Assembly (NCBI GenBank): GCA_013376985.1
Contig: JACABB010000022.1
Span: 27,286-91,285, forward strand
Length of the DNA: 64,000 nt
Source of the DNA: Bacteroidales bacterium
GTDB lineage: Bacteria; Bacteroidota; Bacteroidia; Bacteroidales; Tenuifilaceae
Direction of reading: 5' to 3'
Shown: in pieces, positions 46,436 to 54,670 of the stretch
Layout: each line of letters opens with the position of its first letter
Numbering within the stretch: the first letter of the stretch is position 1
Translations under genes and position numbers: made by a program
The notes under the pieces: generated by a model
What the model was told of the DNA's origin: nothing
The model's input: the letters and a program-made list of their open reading frames with translations, nothing else
The model's database searches: none

Positions 46436-47254
46436 CTACTCTTTCTTTCTTAACGACAACGTCTGCCCATCCTCGTGCAGAACGGTTTCGTAATCGGGCT
46501 CAAGTGCTTCGCAGAATTTCCTGAAAGAGGAGTAACCGAAGTTTCTATGATCGAATGTTGGGTCAACCTTTCTTAGTGCTTCGGAGAATCTTGAAAGTAG
46601 GGCTTGTCCCGTATCTATATCAATTATCATTTGATATGCCGATTCAATTTGTTTCAGGTTGATATTTATAATGCCCGATTCCTTAAGTGAGCCTATAACA
46701 TTTAGATCGATTGTACCAGATTTCTTTTGCTCAGGTAATTTAACAGGCTTTATTTCGCTCTCTATCTCCTTTTTCTTGGTTACCTTTTTTGGTATTCTTT
46801 TGGTTTCAATCGCTTCGGTTGGGTGCAATATTTCGGAGAATGTGAAGTTTTCGCAGGCTTTTACAAATGCTTCGGGTGTGTGTGATTTACCAATTCCCAT
46901 TATGAACAGACCTTCTTCTCGAATTCTATGAGCAAGCCCTGTATAATCGCTATCGCTAGATACGATACAAAACCCATCCACCTGTTTGGAATGGAGTAAA
47001 TCCATTGCATCAATTATCAAAGCGGTATCGGTAGAGTTTTTTGCAGTGGTGTAGGCGAATTTTTGGATGGGGCGAATGGCAAATTTATTAATTACCGCTT
47101 TCCAGCTATTCATCCGGTTATCCGTCCAATCGCAGTATATCCTTTTAACTGTTACCCTCCCAAAGCGCCCAGCCTCGGCAATGAACTGCTCAATTAGTTT
47201 GCTTTCGGCATTGTCTCCATCAATTAAGATAGCTATTTTTTTATTTGTTACCAT
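46436..47254 (-). CDS. NYN domain ribonuclease-like protein with OST-HTH/LOTUS domain
   Basis: A 272-residue protein. The NYN (PIN-like) domain (1-145) has acidic residues Asp12/Asp14 (ILIDGDN), Asp76 (NSTDTALIIDAMDLL) and Asp101/Asp103 (SSDSDYTGLAHR), the metal site expected for RNA cleavage. A basic linker (about 150-185) leads to an OST-HTH/LOTUS domain (about 185-270, with RKVDPTFDHRNFGYSSFRKF), a module that binds RNA. Together they suggest an RNA-processing or RNA-silencing nuclease. A perfect hairpin lies in its leader at 47277-47303. Confidence 0.85.
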   Translation of the reverse strand: MVTNKKIAILIDGDNAESKLIEQFIAEAGRFGRVTVKRIYCDWTDNRMNSWKAVINKFAIRPIQKFAYTTAKNSTDTALIIDAMDLLHSKQVDGFCIVSSDSDYTGLAHRIREEGLFIMGIGKSHTPEAFVKACENFTFSEILHPTEAIETKRIPKKVTKKKEIESEIKPVKLPEQKKSGTIDLNVIGSLKESGIININLKQIESAYQMIIDIDTGQALLSRFSEALRKVDPTFDHRNFGYSSFRKFCEALEPDYETVLHEDGQTLSLRKKE

Positions 47255-47678
47255 GATATTTGCATTGTTTGCATTGTCGTTCCAATGTTTGTCATTGGAA
47301 CGAAGGGGATACTTTTTCCCTGTTAATCCGAAACCAAGGTAGTGATTACTTTCCTATCGGCAAGTTGAGTATGGGGAAATTTAACTAACTCACCTTTGTC
47401 CACTTTATTTTTTGAGGAACAGGGAAAGATTGGTGGGTGAGAAAAAAACATTATGAAAGTACGTTTTTTGTTTTATGAATTAAATATGTAAAGTATACCT
47501 AAAATCAGACACAATTCATTGAATAGAAACCGTTTCCCAATATGACAAAGAGACCTTTGTACTCACTCAGTTTTCTATATATACTATTTTAAAAAATAAT
47601 GTATAAAAGATGATTTAAGAATAGACAGGAATAAAGTATTGCCCGCTATTTACTATTTTTGTTTTTTTTAATTTTAAT
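47255..47678. other. Divergent spacer between NYN and cation efflux genes
   Basis: 424 bp. It contains the leader hairpin at 47277-47303 and two short TTTGCATTG-like direct repeats (47259-47276) next to it. The remainder is AT-rich; no gene or clear promoter was found. Confidence 0.55.
47277..47303 (-). promoter_or_regulatory. Leader hairpin of the NYN gene
   Basis: TCGTTCCAATG (47277-47287), loop TTTGT, CATTGGAACGA (47293-47303): a perfect 11-bp stem ending 23 bp upstream of the NYN start codon. Two near-identical TTGCATTG units lie between it and the gene. It could be an operator, or a structure on which the RNA-binding product itself acts. Confidence 0.5.
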
Positions 47679-48524
47679 ATGAACGAAAAAGTAAAAACCG
47701 CACGACTTTCCATATTTTCCAATATATTTCTTATTGCAATGAAACTTGCTATAGGGATTGTGGGAGGTTCAGTAAGTATTATTTCCGAAGCAATACACTC
47801 TGGAATTGATTTAATAGCTTCAGTTATTGCTTATTTTTCAGTGAGAATTTCGGATACACCACCAGATAAGGAACATCCTTATGGGCATGGAAAATATGAA
47901 AATGTATCGGGGGTTATTGAAGCAATTTTAATATTTTTTGCTGCTGGGATAATTATCTACGAGGCTATTGATAAACTCGAAGGGAAATCTCAAATAAATT
48001 CACTTGGTTTGGGTTCATTGGTAATGGTAATATCGGCAATAGTGAATACTTATGTTTCCAGAAAACTTTATAAGATTGCGAAAAAAACCGATAGTATTGC
48101 TCTTGAAGCTGATGCCCTTCATCTAAAAACCGATGTTTATACTTCTCTCGGAGTTGCAATTGGATTATTGCTTATATGGTTAACTAAATGGTATATACTC
48201 GACCCGATAATTGCTCTTTGTGTTGCCTTGCTTATTCTTAAAGAATCGTATTCATTGTTGAAAAATGCTTTTTATCCTTTGCTTGACATTTCATTATCGG
48301 ATGATGAAATTAAAATTATTACAGAAGTTATTGTAGACCATAAATTGCAATTTCACAGTTTAAAAACGAGAAAATCTGGTCAATTTAAATTTGCAGAAAT
48401 GCATTTGGAGATGCCCGCTGATATCAAATTAAAAGAAGCACATGATACTTGTGATAATATTGAAAAGGAGATTCAACAGAGGATACAAAATATTGAGGTT
48501 AATATTCACGTTGAACCTGTTTAG
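47679..48524 (+). CDS. Cation diffusion facilitator family efflux protein
   Basis: A 281-residue metal/proton antiporter. Six membrane helices carry the metal site residues HSGID (helix 2) and HLKTD (helix 5), the HxxxD patterns typical of zinc or iron/manganese CDFs. The HPYGHGKYEN loop follows helix 2. A C-terminal cytoplasmic ferredoxin-like domain (about 205-281) ends in EVNIHVEP. Metal choice cannot be fixed from the motifs. Confidence 0.92.
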   Translation: MNEKVKTARLSIFSNIFLIAMKLAIGIVGGSVSIISEAIHSGIDLIASVIAYFSVRISDTPPDKEHPYGHGKYENVSGVIEAILIFFAAGIIIYEAIDKLEGKSQINSLGLGSLVMVISAIVNTYVSRKLYKIAKKTDSIALEADALHLKTDVYTSLGVAIGLLLIWLTKWYILDPIIALCVALLILKESYSLLKNAFYPLLDISLSDDEIKIITEVIVDHKLQFHSLKTRKSGQFKFAEMHLEMPADIKLKEAHDTCDNIEKEIQQRIQNIEVNIHVEPV

Positions 48525-48612
48525 GGCTAAAACTATGTGATGTTTCTTGCTCTAACGTGAGTTCAATGTAAGCATAACATACTGATCCTAATATAGTGTC
48601 AGATTGTTGCTT

Positions 48613-48637
48613 TGTCATGCTGAACGATGTGAAATCC
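48613..48637 (+). repeat. Family-2 palindromic repeat arm
   Basis: TGTCATGCTGAACGATGTG then AAATCC. The same orientation as the arm at 49073 and inverted relative to 48978-49004; the 340 bp between this arm and 48978 contains no recognisable gene. Confidence 0.6.
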
Positions 48638-48977
48638 GAAGGATTCGTTGAGAACAATCATTTGATATTTAGGTGAATAGATCTTTTACTTTGCTTAGAA
48701 CGGAGTTTGCGAATTTGGCAAATCTAAAGGCGGAGGCAAAAACTTTTTTTCTGTTGCTGTACCCCTACGGATGAGCAAATAAATGTTTTTTTGGCATTCT
48801 GTGATTCTCAAAGGGTTTAGTAAATTAAAGTTAAATGGATTAAAAATCCTAATAGTAGTAAACGAATCCGATTTTAATCTGGCTCAGCGAATGTAGATTT
48901 TAGAGGATTTTGGAAACAAGATGATTATGTATACATCATAAATTATAGTTCCTTGTTCTTAAATCAAAATAATGCTT

Positions 48978-49004
48978 AGATCCTTCGCTCCGCACAGGAT
49001 GACA
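48978..49004 (-). repeat. Family-2 palindromic repeat arm, inverse orientation
   Basis: AGATCCTTCGCTCCGC followed by ACAGGATGACA. It closely resembles the arm at 49120-49146 (AGATCCTTCGCTTCGCTCAG). Confidence 0.65.
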
Positions 49005-49072
49005 AGGGAATCATATTACAATTCATCGTTATTTAAGGAAAGAGGGTGTGATTTCCAGAACATACTGTTTCT

Positions 49073-49146
49073 TGTCATGCTGAACGGAGTGAAGCATCTA
49101 TTATGTTTCAATATATATAAGATCCTTCGCTTCGCTCAGGATGACA
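49073..49146. repeat. Complete family-2 palindrome
   Basis: The left arm 49073-49099 (TGTCATGCTGAACGGAGTG, AAGCATCT) and right arm 49120-49146 (AGATCCTTCGCTTCGCTCAG, GATGACA) are inverted repeats matching at 22 of 27 positions across a 20-bp AT-rich centre. The arms share the layout GTCAT..C..GA.CG..G.GAAG..ATC with the repeats around the GIY-YIG gene. Confidence 0.7.
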
Positions 49147-49169
49147 GCTTACATTGAGCTGACGTGATT

Positions 49170-50048
49170 TTAAATGTCAATACCCAATGCATTCCTTACC
49201 AAAAATCCAATGCCAAATGTTAATGCCGATACTCCTAGGCTTATCAGTGCCATTTCGGTGAAGCGGCGTTTAAAGTTAAGATCCTTAGCAACGGATATAT
49301 AGTAGTTGAATCCAAATATTATTAGAATTGCAGTAAACAGCGTGAGTCCTAAGCAAAGTAGGTAGTGATGGAATATTAAATAGGGTAGTATTAAAAGCGT
49401 AACCGTAATAATGTATGCAATTCCTGTATAGGTTGCTGAACGTAATGGTTCTTTTTCTGTATTATCAGCTTTTTTTGAGAGATAATCCGATGCAGCCATA
49501 GAGAACGATGCAGCGATACCTGTAATAAGCCCAGCCATTGCAATAAGCTTAGTGTTTTGTAAGGCAAGTGATAATCCGGCAAGAGCACCTGTAAGCTCAA
49601 CAAGGGCATCGTTAAGCCCAAGTACTATAGAGCCAGCGTACTGGAGGAGTTCCTCATCAATCATCCCAATCAGCTCTTTTTCGTGGATATGCTCCTCATC
49701 CATTATCCTTTTGGCCTCTGGGATATCGGCTAACATGCTGTTGTATGTTTTTTGAGCTTTGTTCTCGCCTCCTTCCATTAATTTAATACCGAATGTAAGC
49801 CCGAATACACGTGATATAAAACAGTACCAGCGTACCTTAAACATGTTAGGTTTTACCTCCTCGTTGGTGTAGCTCTTCCAAATCTCGTAATGGTTTTTTT
49901 CCTCATTGCCAATACGCTCTAGAATTTTGGCATTTTCGGGGTCTTTAATAACCTTCGATAGTTTTGTGTAGATGTGATATTCTGAGATTTCACTTTTCTG
50001 AAACCCTTTAATCATCTCAATTTGCTTTGGCGATAAGTTGTTTGTCAT
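49170..50048 (-). CDS. Ferritin-like/VIT1 fusion membrane protein (iron or manganese transporter)
   Basis: A 292-residue protein. Residues 1-130 form a rubrerythrin-like helical domain with metal ligand candidates in ERIGNEEKNHYEIW and DEEHIHEKEL. The rest is a VIT1/CCC1-type transporter with GLNDALVELTGALAGLSLAL and GLITGIAASFSMAASDYLS and about five helices. Such fusions (as in MbfA) export iron, with the ferritin part sensing or delivering it. A short intergenic repeat element lies just after its stop. Confidence 0.88.
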   Translation of the reverse strand: MTNNLSPKQIEMIKGFQKSEISEYHIYTKLSKVIKDPENAKILERIGNEEKNHYEIWKSYTNEEVKPNMFKVRWYCFISRVFGLTFGIKLMEGGENKAQKTYNSMLADIPEAKRIMDEEHIHEKELIGMIDEELLQYAGSIVLGLNDALVELTGALAGLSLALQNTKLIAMAGLITGIAASFSMAASDYLSKKADNTEKEPLRSATYTGIAYIITVTLLILPYLIFHHYLLCLGLTLFTAILIIFGFNYYISVAKDLNFKRRFTEMALISLGVSALTFGIGFLVRNALGIDI

Positions 50049-50169
50049 GGAATAGGCTGTTTTATGAAGCCCAAATTTAATGTTTTTAGGAGTACAATTA
50101 GATACTGTTTAAATTTCTTTAGTTTGATATTTATTCACATTAAATCAAGTCAAGACCGTCTATTAATAA

Positions 50170-50205
50170 AAAAGAGGCCTTACATATTTCAGCAAGGCCT
50201 CTTTT
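50170..50205 (-). terminator. Terminator of the amylase gene
   Basis: AAAAGAGGCCTT (50170-50181) and AAGGCCTCTTTT (50194-50205): a perfect 12-bp stem, followed by six T on the minus strand. Confidence 0.85.
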
Positions 50206-50226
50206 AAAGTGATATCGATTTACATT

Positions 50227-52578
50227 TTATTTAACCATCAGTTTTACAACTTTAACCTGATTCTTTGCAACAAGTTTACATAGATAAAGTCCAGGTTTTA
50301 AATCGCTAGTATTGTACTGTATTGATTGTTTACCAGTAAATAATTGGCCTTTAAATACATTAGCTACCAGTTGACCTGCAGAATTGTATGTGTTAATATC
50401 AACACTAAGTTCTTCGGGCATTGTTATATTTATATTTACATTGCCATTAGATGGGTTTGGTGATACAGCCATATCAATCTGATTGTTTTCATCTAAAGTT
50501 GGATTGTTGAATTTAGCAACTGGCGAAGGAACGTATGTAACATATTCGGTTTCTAATACATAAACTGAATATCCACGAGCAGGAGCCTCAACCCAAACAC
50601 GTCCGTCGGCTTGAACTTGTACACGTGTGCCAGTAAAAGCATTCTTTAGCCATAAATTAGCCCAGTTTGTCCATCCTGATGTGTAATTGTCTACCCATAG
50701 CCCTTTTGTTTGTGTGTCGTTATTGTTTATAACAACAATTGCTCCGCTCTTTGTTCCATTACCAGCTCTGCGGGCAACATAAACATTGTATGCATCGGCA
50801 GCAGGGTAGGGATTACCATCAGCAGATAGTACTGTTAATCCGCCACCCAAATAGGTTTTGCGGGCAAACATTAACTTTTTGATATCATCCTTTAAAGCAG
50901 TAGGAGGAGTTACCTGATTGGTAGGATTGCTATTTTCCCAATCTTGTTCTGCAACAGCGTAGAAATGGTTATAGAATACGCATGGACGACCTTCGTGGGT
51001 TAAGATATATGCATATCCAATTTTCCAATCTTTTGTTACCCATTGCCCAGAGTTTTTAGCATTATCGTGGTTGTCTAGGAATGTACAAACTTTAGTTCCT
51101 GGTACGGCATAACCATCATCGGCTCTAACCATTCCTGCATGGTCTAGCCATCTCATATCAAAACTGCTACCGTTACCATTACACATATCATGGAGTTTGG
51201 CTCTTAGAGGGAAATCAAATACATTAACGGTAGCACCTGCGGAAGCATTACCATCAACCCATTGTTTTAGTCTCATCCTGTTTTCTGTCCAGTATTCACC
51301 AACAATCCATCTTTGGGTAGTTCCACCTATTTTAGGTAGGTTGTTAATCCAACTTGCAACGTATGGTATTTGGAATCCTCTAACAAAATCTAAACGATAA
51401 CCATCAAAACCAATAGTATTTGTTAGCCATGTTCCCCAAGCATTCATTCTGCTTTGAACGGTAGTGCTGTATGTATTAAAGTCATTACCGAACCATCTTT
51501 GATTTGGGATAATATTATCGGTACCATCATCGCCACCTAACCAATCGGCAGCATCAACTGGATGATAATCGGCCCAACCCCATTGGAAGTTTGCTTCACC
51601 AGTACCAGTATGAGTTACATAGGTTGATTTAGTTGGTGTGCGTGCCTCTAAGGTGGTAAGCGCTAGGTTGGTACTATTATACCATACATTTACTGGGTAA
51701 TAGCCTCTGGTTTGATCTGCCCATGCCCATGCCCAAGGATTGGATGCCTCTCTCATTGCTGTAAGTTTTATTACAATATTGGAGGTAGCCGTTAAGGTGA
51801 TTTTGTACTCATCGATATCTCCACTATAGTCAGCATGAGCCCTTTTAGTTCTTCCGCTTACAGTAATAGTATTGAAACTACCATTGCCATTGTTGGGTTC
51901 GGATTCCCATTCACCTGGATCGGTTTCAGCAGAACCTAGCCAGTTTACATTTAAATTATAACCCCTTTCACCTACAACACCTGCCCAGTCGAGATTATAA
52001 CCCTTAATTTGGATATAATAATCACCAGCGGCGGCATTAGGTATAACCCATTTAATATCGCTTGTTTGGTAGGGGAGAAGACGTTCTGCTCTTACATAAG
52101 CTTTGAGCCCAGCATTTGGTTCTTCGTTTTGAATACCACTGGCATCGGAAAAATTACCATAAGTGTGGTTAAGAACGATATCAGCATAAACATCTATTCT
52201 TGGTGAAGCATGCGCTGCGGAAAGAAAACTTAATAGTTCGGCCTTGCTTCCATAGCGGGTTTCGGTTGAACCCTTTTGGTTATATGCACCTAAATCATAT
52301 TGATCATAAATGCCATATCCTACGTCAACGATACCCCAATTACCTTTTGCAGGAGGGGGAGACCATAAAGAGGTAAAGCCTGCATTCTTTAGCTCAGTCA
52401 TTTTCCCAGTTAAATTTGTATACCAAGTTCCATTCTTATTGGCTTCATCAACTGGTACATTCCAATAAAAAGCCTGCATCATAACATCATTTTGGGCAAT
52501 ACTTACAATTGATGTTAACAGTACAATGACCCATGCAGAGAAAATCTTTTTAACAATGGTAGAATTGTTTTTTTTCAT
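50227..52578 (-). CDS. Secreted GH13 alpha-amylase with T9SS sorting domain
   Basis: About 783 residues from ATG 52578; an upstream in-frame ATG (52632) would place 18 extra residues before a normal signal peptide and is rejected. GH13 regions are DIVLNH (133-138), GYRLDF with nucleophile Asp397, GEYW with acid Glu428 and FLDNHDN with Asp505. An insertion at about 152-342 looks like a beta-sandwich (ADYSGDIDEYKITLTATSNI). A C-terminal domain follows the barrel, and the last about 75 residues (AVSPNPSNGNVNINI, LKPGLYLCKLV) are a type A T9SS signal. It hydrolyses alpha-1,4-glucans outside the cell. The neighbouring CBM-AraC regulator probably controls it. Confidence 0.92.
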   Translation of the reverse strand: MKKNNSTIVKKIFSAWVIVLLTSIVSIAQNDVMMQAFYWNVPVDEANKNGTWYTNLTGKMTELKNAGFTSLWSPPPAKGNWGIVDVGYGIYDQYDLGAYNQKGSTETRYGSKAELLSFLSAAHASPRIDVYADIVLNHTYGNFSDASGIQNEEPNAGLKAYVRAERLLPYQTSDIKWVIPNAAAGDYYIQIKGYNLDWAGVVGERGYNLNVNWLGSAETDPGEWESEPNNGNGSFNTITVSGRTKRAHADYSGDIDEYKITLTATSNIVIKLTAMREASNPWAWAWADQTRGYYPVNVWYNSTNLALTTLEARTPTKSTYVTHTGTGEANFQWGWADYHPVDAADWLGGDDGTDNIIPNQRWFGNDFNTYSTTVQSRMNAWGTWLTNTIGFDGYRLDFVRGFQIPYVASWINNLPKIGGTTQRWIVGEYWTENRMRLKQWVDGNASAGATVNVFDFPLRAKLHDMCNGNGSSFDMRWLDHAGMVRADDGYAVPGTKVCTFLDNHDNAKNSGQWVTKDWKIGYAYILTHEGRPCVFYNHFYAVAEQDWENSNPTNQVTPPTALKDDIKKLMFARKTYLGGGLTVLSADGNPYPAADAYNVYVARRAGNGTKSGAIVVINNNDTQTKGLWVDNYTSGWTNWANLWLKNAFTGTRVQVQADGRVWVEAPARGYSVYVLETEYVTYVPSPVAKFNNPTLDENNQIDMAVSPNPSNGNVNINITMPEELSVDINTYNSAGQLVANVFKGQLFTGKQSIQYNTSDLKPGLYLCKLVAKNQVKVVKLMVK

Positions 52579-52796
52579 GTTAAATAGGTTTAGTTTATAA
52601 TATCTATTAGGTATGTAATATTTACATTGCAATATTAAACCATAACTGTATTATAAAACGACTTAGTTTATAAAATAGGACTAACTTTCATCGGAAAATA
52701 TGGATTATTTTAGAATTTAGGACGAACTAAAGGACGTTGATTTGCTACAAGATGATTATAAAAACGATTGAGGATGAAGTATGATCTAGTAAACTT

Positions 52797-52813
52797 AAGT
52801 TGTAAGTTGCTAG
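52797..52813 (+). repeat. Dispersed AAGTTGTAAGTTGCTAG repeat
   Basis: AAGTTGTAAGTTGCTAG, closely matching the inverse copy at 60815-60830 in the spacer before the M28 peptidase stop. It lies in the 286-bp spacer between the AraC-type regulator's stop codon and the amylase start. Confidence 0.45.
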
Positions 52814-52864
52814 GTAAGAGATTTAAGAGCAAAGATTAGTTGTTTGAGGAGTAGTTTATCAATG

Positions 52865-54334
52865 CTATTTATCCTTTATTATGTTGAATTTTTGTTTCAT
52901 GTAGTCGCGGGGAGAGAGTCCTGTATTTTTTTTGAAAACCAAATTAAATGTTGATTTTGAGTTAAATCCAACCTCATGGGCTAATGCAAGGAATGTGTAG
53001 TTTTTATATTCTTCGGAAATAGACATGGCTATGAACTCCTTTACACGGTATTCGTTAATGAAATCGCGGAAGTTTTTATTGTAGTGTTCGTTTATCATTT
53101 TTGATAGTATGTGCGGCTTAGTATTTAGTAAGTCCGATAGTTCTGCAATATTAAGTTCGGGATTTTTAAATGGTTTGGACACTTGCATTAGTTCAGTTAA
53201 CTGGGTTATTAAATTGCTAGCATCGTTAATTGGATGTTGAACTAACCTATCTCGAAGTATTTCCGGGAATTTCCAGTAGTAAAAAAACTCAGCAAAAATG
53301 ATAAACGATAGGATAATCAGAACTATTTCGAATTTAACCTGTACTACCCATGAAAGTTCTGCTGTGAGGAATAGAATGTTTAGGCATAAAAGAAGAAGAG
53401 CACTGATGCTAGTTATGAAGATGATATTGATTAATTGAACTTCTATTGGTCTTTTATCATCATTCGCTCTTTGACCTAATTGTAAATACTTTATTGTACG
53501 AATATGATAATAAATATTTACACCAATTCCTAAAAGTAGCACAATGGTACTACCTAAAGTTAGATGAAGGTTTATTTCTTTTGATAAAAACATTAAGGGT
53601 TTAAAGTTGATGTATCTTAATATTGCGAACAAAGCGATAAAGAGTGTTGGCGAATAATGAATAAAGATTTTTTTTGGAAGTTTATGTAAGCGTAATGTGC
53701 CAATATAGATGAATAATGTTGGACCCCAAGTAAAGAATAGTACATAACCTAACATTGCGATGTGCGATTGCCAAATTAGGCTTGTTATATTATACATTAC
53801 ACTGCCTAAGAGTGCAATTAGAAGAATAATGTTAGATATAAGAAAAGTAATGAATTTTGATCTATTGCATTTCTGTATTCGATATACCAGAAATAGTAAT
53901 GCTAAGCCATAAAAAGCTGCCGCAAATAGAAATAGTATTAAATAGTTAAAATGCTTAACTCCGCCAAGATCCTGCCAGTTTGATATTTTTACATAAACAG
54001 TTTTGCCATTACCATAGGTAAATACACGATTGGGTAAGTATTCATTTCGCTCGCTAGTTTCAACCTTCATCCAATTTCCGCCTCTTAAAAATTTAAATTG
54101 GATAGTTCCTGTGTCGGCAGGAAGGGTGATGGAATAATTTCCATTTAGCTGGGGATGAAGTAAATAATGCTCGTCGTGGGTATTCCAATTGTTAAAAGAA
54201 CCACAAATAAATATGCTATCCTCTTCGGGGGTTGTATTGGGGAGCGATTCGATAACAAAAGTGACCTGCCCTTGAACCGTATTAAATATCGAACTGATAA
54301 TAATGAACAAAAAAATGCGTAATCTCTGACTCAT
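52865..54334 (-). CDS. Membrane AraC-type regulator with extracytoplasmic CBM48/CBM20-like domain
   Basis: A 489-residue protein. Signal peptide 1-22; residues 23-122 resemble a starch- or glycogen-binding module with the hallmark ICGSFNNWN (43-51) and later IQFKFLRGGNWMKVE. Seven hydrophobic helices follow (about 129-152, 160-183, 190-215, 222-243, 255-278, 298-327, 331-353). An AraC helix-turn-helix domain ends the protein (about 393-485, with IAELSDLLNTKPHILSKMIN and FLALAHEVGFNSKSTFNLVF). The layout suggests a membrane one-component switch that senses a polysaccharide outside and binds DNA inside. The secreted amylase gene lies directly downstream on the same strand. Confidence 0.82.
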   Translation of the reverse strand: MSQRLRIFLFIIISSIFNTVQGQVTFVIESLPNTTPEEDSIFICGSFNNWNTHDEHYLLHPQLNGNYSITLPADTGTIQFKFLRGGNWMKVETSERNEYLPNRVFTYGNGKTVYVKISNWQDLGGVKHFNYLILFLFAAAFYGLALLFLVYRIQKCNRSKFITFLISNIILLIALLGSVMYNITSLIWQSHIAMLGYVLFFTWGPTLFIYIGTLRLHKLPKKIFIHYSPTLFIALFAILRYINFKPLMFLSKEINLHLTLGSTIVLLLGIGVNIYYHIRTIKYLQLGQRANDDKRPIEVQLINIIFITSISALLLLCLNILFLTAELSWVVQVKFEIVLIILSFIIFAEFFYYWKFPEILRDRLVQHPINDASNLITQLTELMQVSKPFKNPELNIAELSDLLNTKPHILSKMINEHYNKNFRDFINEYRVKEFIAMSISEEYKNYTFLALAHEVGFNSKSTFNLVFKKNTGLSPRDYMKQKFNIIKDK

Positions 54335-54670
54335 AAAATTATAGTTAAGAAGCCTGCTTAAAAACTACCTTGGCAGCTGTTGTTTTAGCTTACACAAACA
54401 TACAAAAATTGGTTATCCATAGAATCGTTTTTCGTTTAATAATACTTTATAGATTCTATAAATCAAGCACAAATCTTATTAATAAATCATTAAGATAGAA
54501 GATTTTTTTGTAGGATAAATATTATAGAGTATTACCCTTTTCTCCTTTGTGAGAAGAAATGTTGATATATTTTAATAATATGATAACGAGGTAAATAAAA
54601 AAATAAATGGGCCGTTAGTAGCCCATTTATTTACAATATTAATGGAAGTAAGGTCTTATCTTATATTAGT
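54335..54670. other. Spacer between regulator and CAP-VOC gene
   Basis: 336 bp. It contains the terminator of the CAP-VOC gene (54601-54632). The remainder, which must hold the regulator's promoter, shows no consensus match I trust. Confidence 0.5.
54601..54632 (-). terminator. Terminator of the CAP-VOC gene
   Basis: AAATAAATGGGC (54601-54612), an 8-nt loop, GCCCATTTATTT (54621-54632): a perfect 12-bp stem, followed on the minus strand by a T-rich tract. Confidence 0.8.

Larger units (their letters stand above)
48555..49165. mobile_element. Second ACGTGAGTTC-ended element, with nested palindromic repeats
   Basis: The left end ACGTGAGTTCAATGTAAGC (48555-48573) and right end GCTTACATTGAGCTGACGT (49147-49165) are inverted repeats agreeing at 17 of 19 positions. 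The first ten bases equal those of the element at 27989. The element is 611 bp, non-coding, and holds family-2 palindrome arms at 48613-48637, 48978-49004 and 49073-49146, the last abutting the right terminal repeat. No target duplication is obvious. It looks like a MITE-type element invaded or extended by other repeats. Confidence 0.6.
48525..49169. other. Non-coding spacer occupied by a composite repeat element
   Basis: 645 bp between the convergent CDF and ferritin-VIT1 genes. Almost all of it lies within the inverted-repeat-bounded element 48555-49165, which carries four family-2 palindromic repeat arms. No supported gene. Confidence 0.7.

Noticed and set aside
48638..48977. Decayed gene between family-2 repeat arms
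   Set aside because: No frame shows a recognisable motif, including GIY-YIG features, so no pseudogene is called.
52579..52632. Upstream ATG for the amylase
   Set aside because: It would bury the signal peptide behind 18 extra residues; ATG 52578 starts a normal Lys-rich signal peptide.
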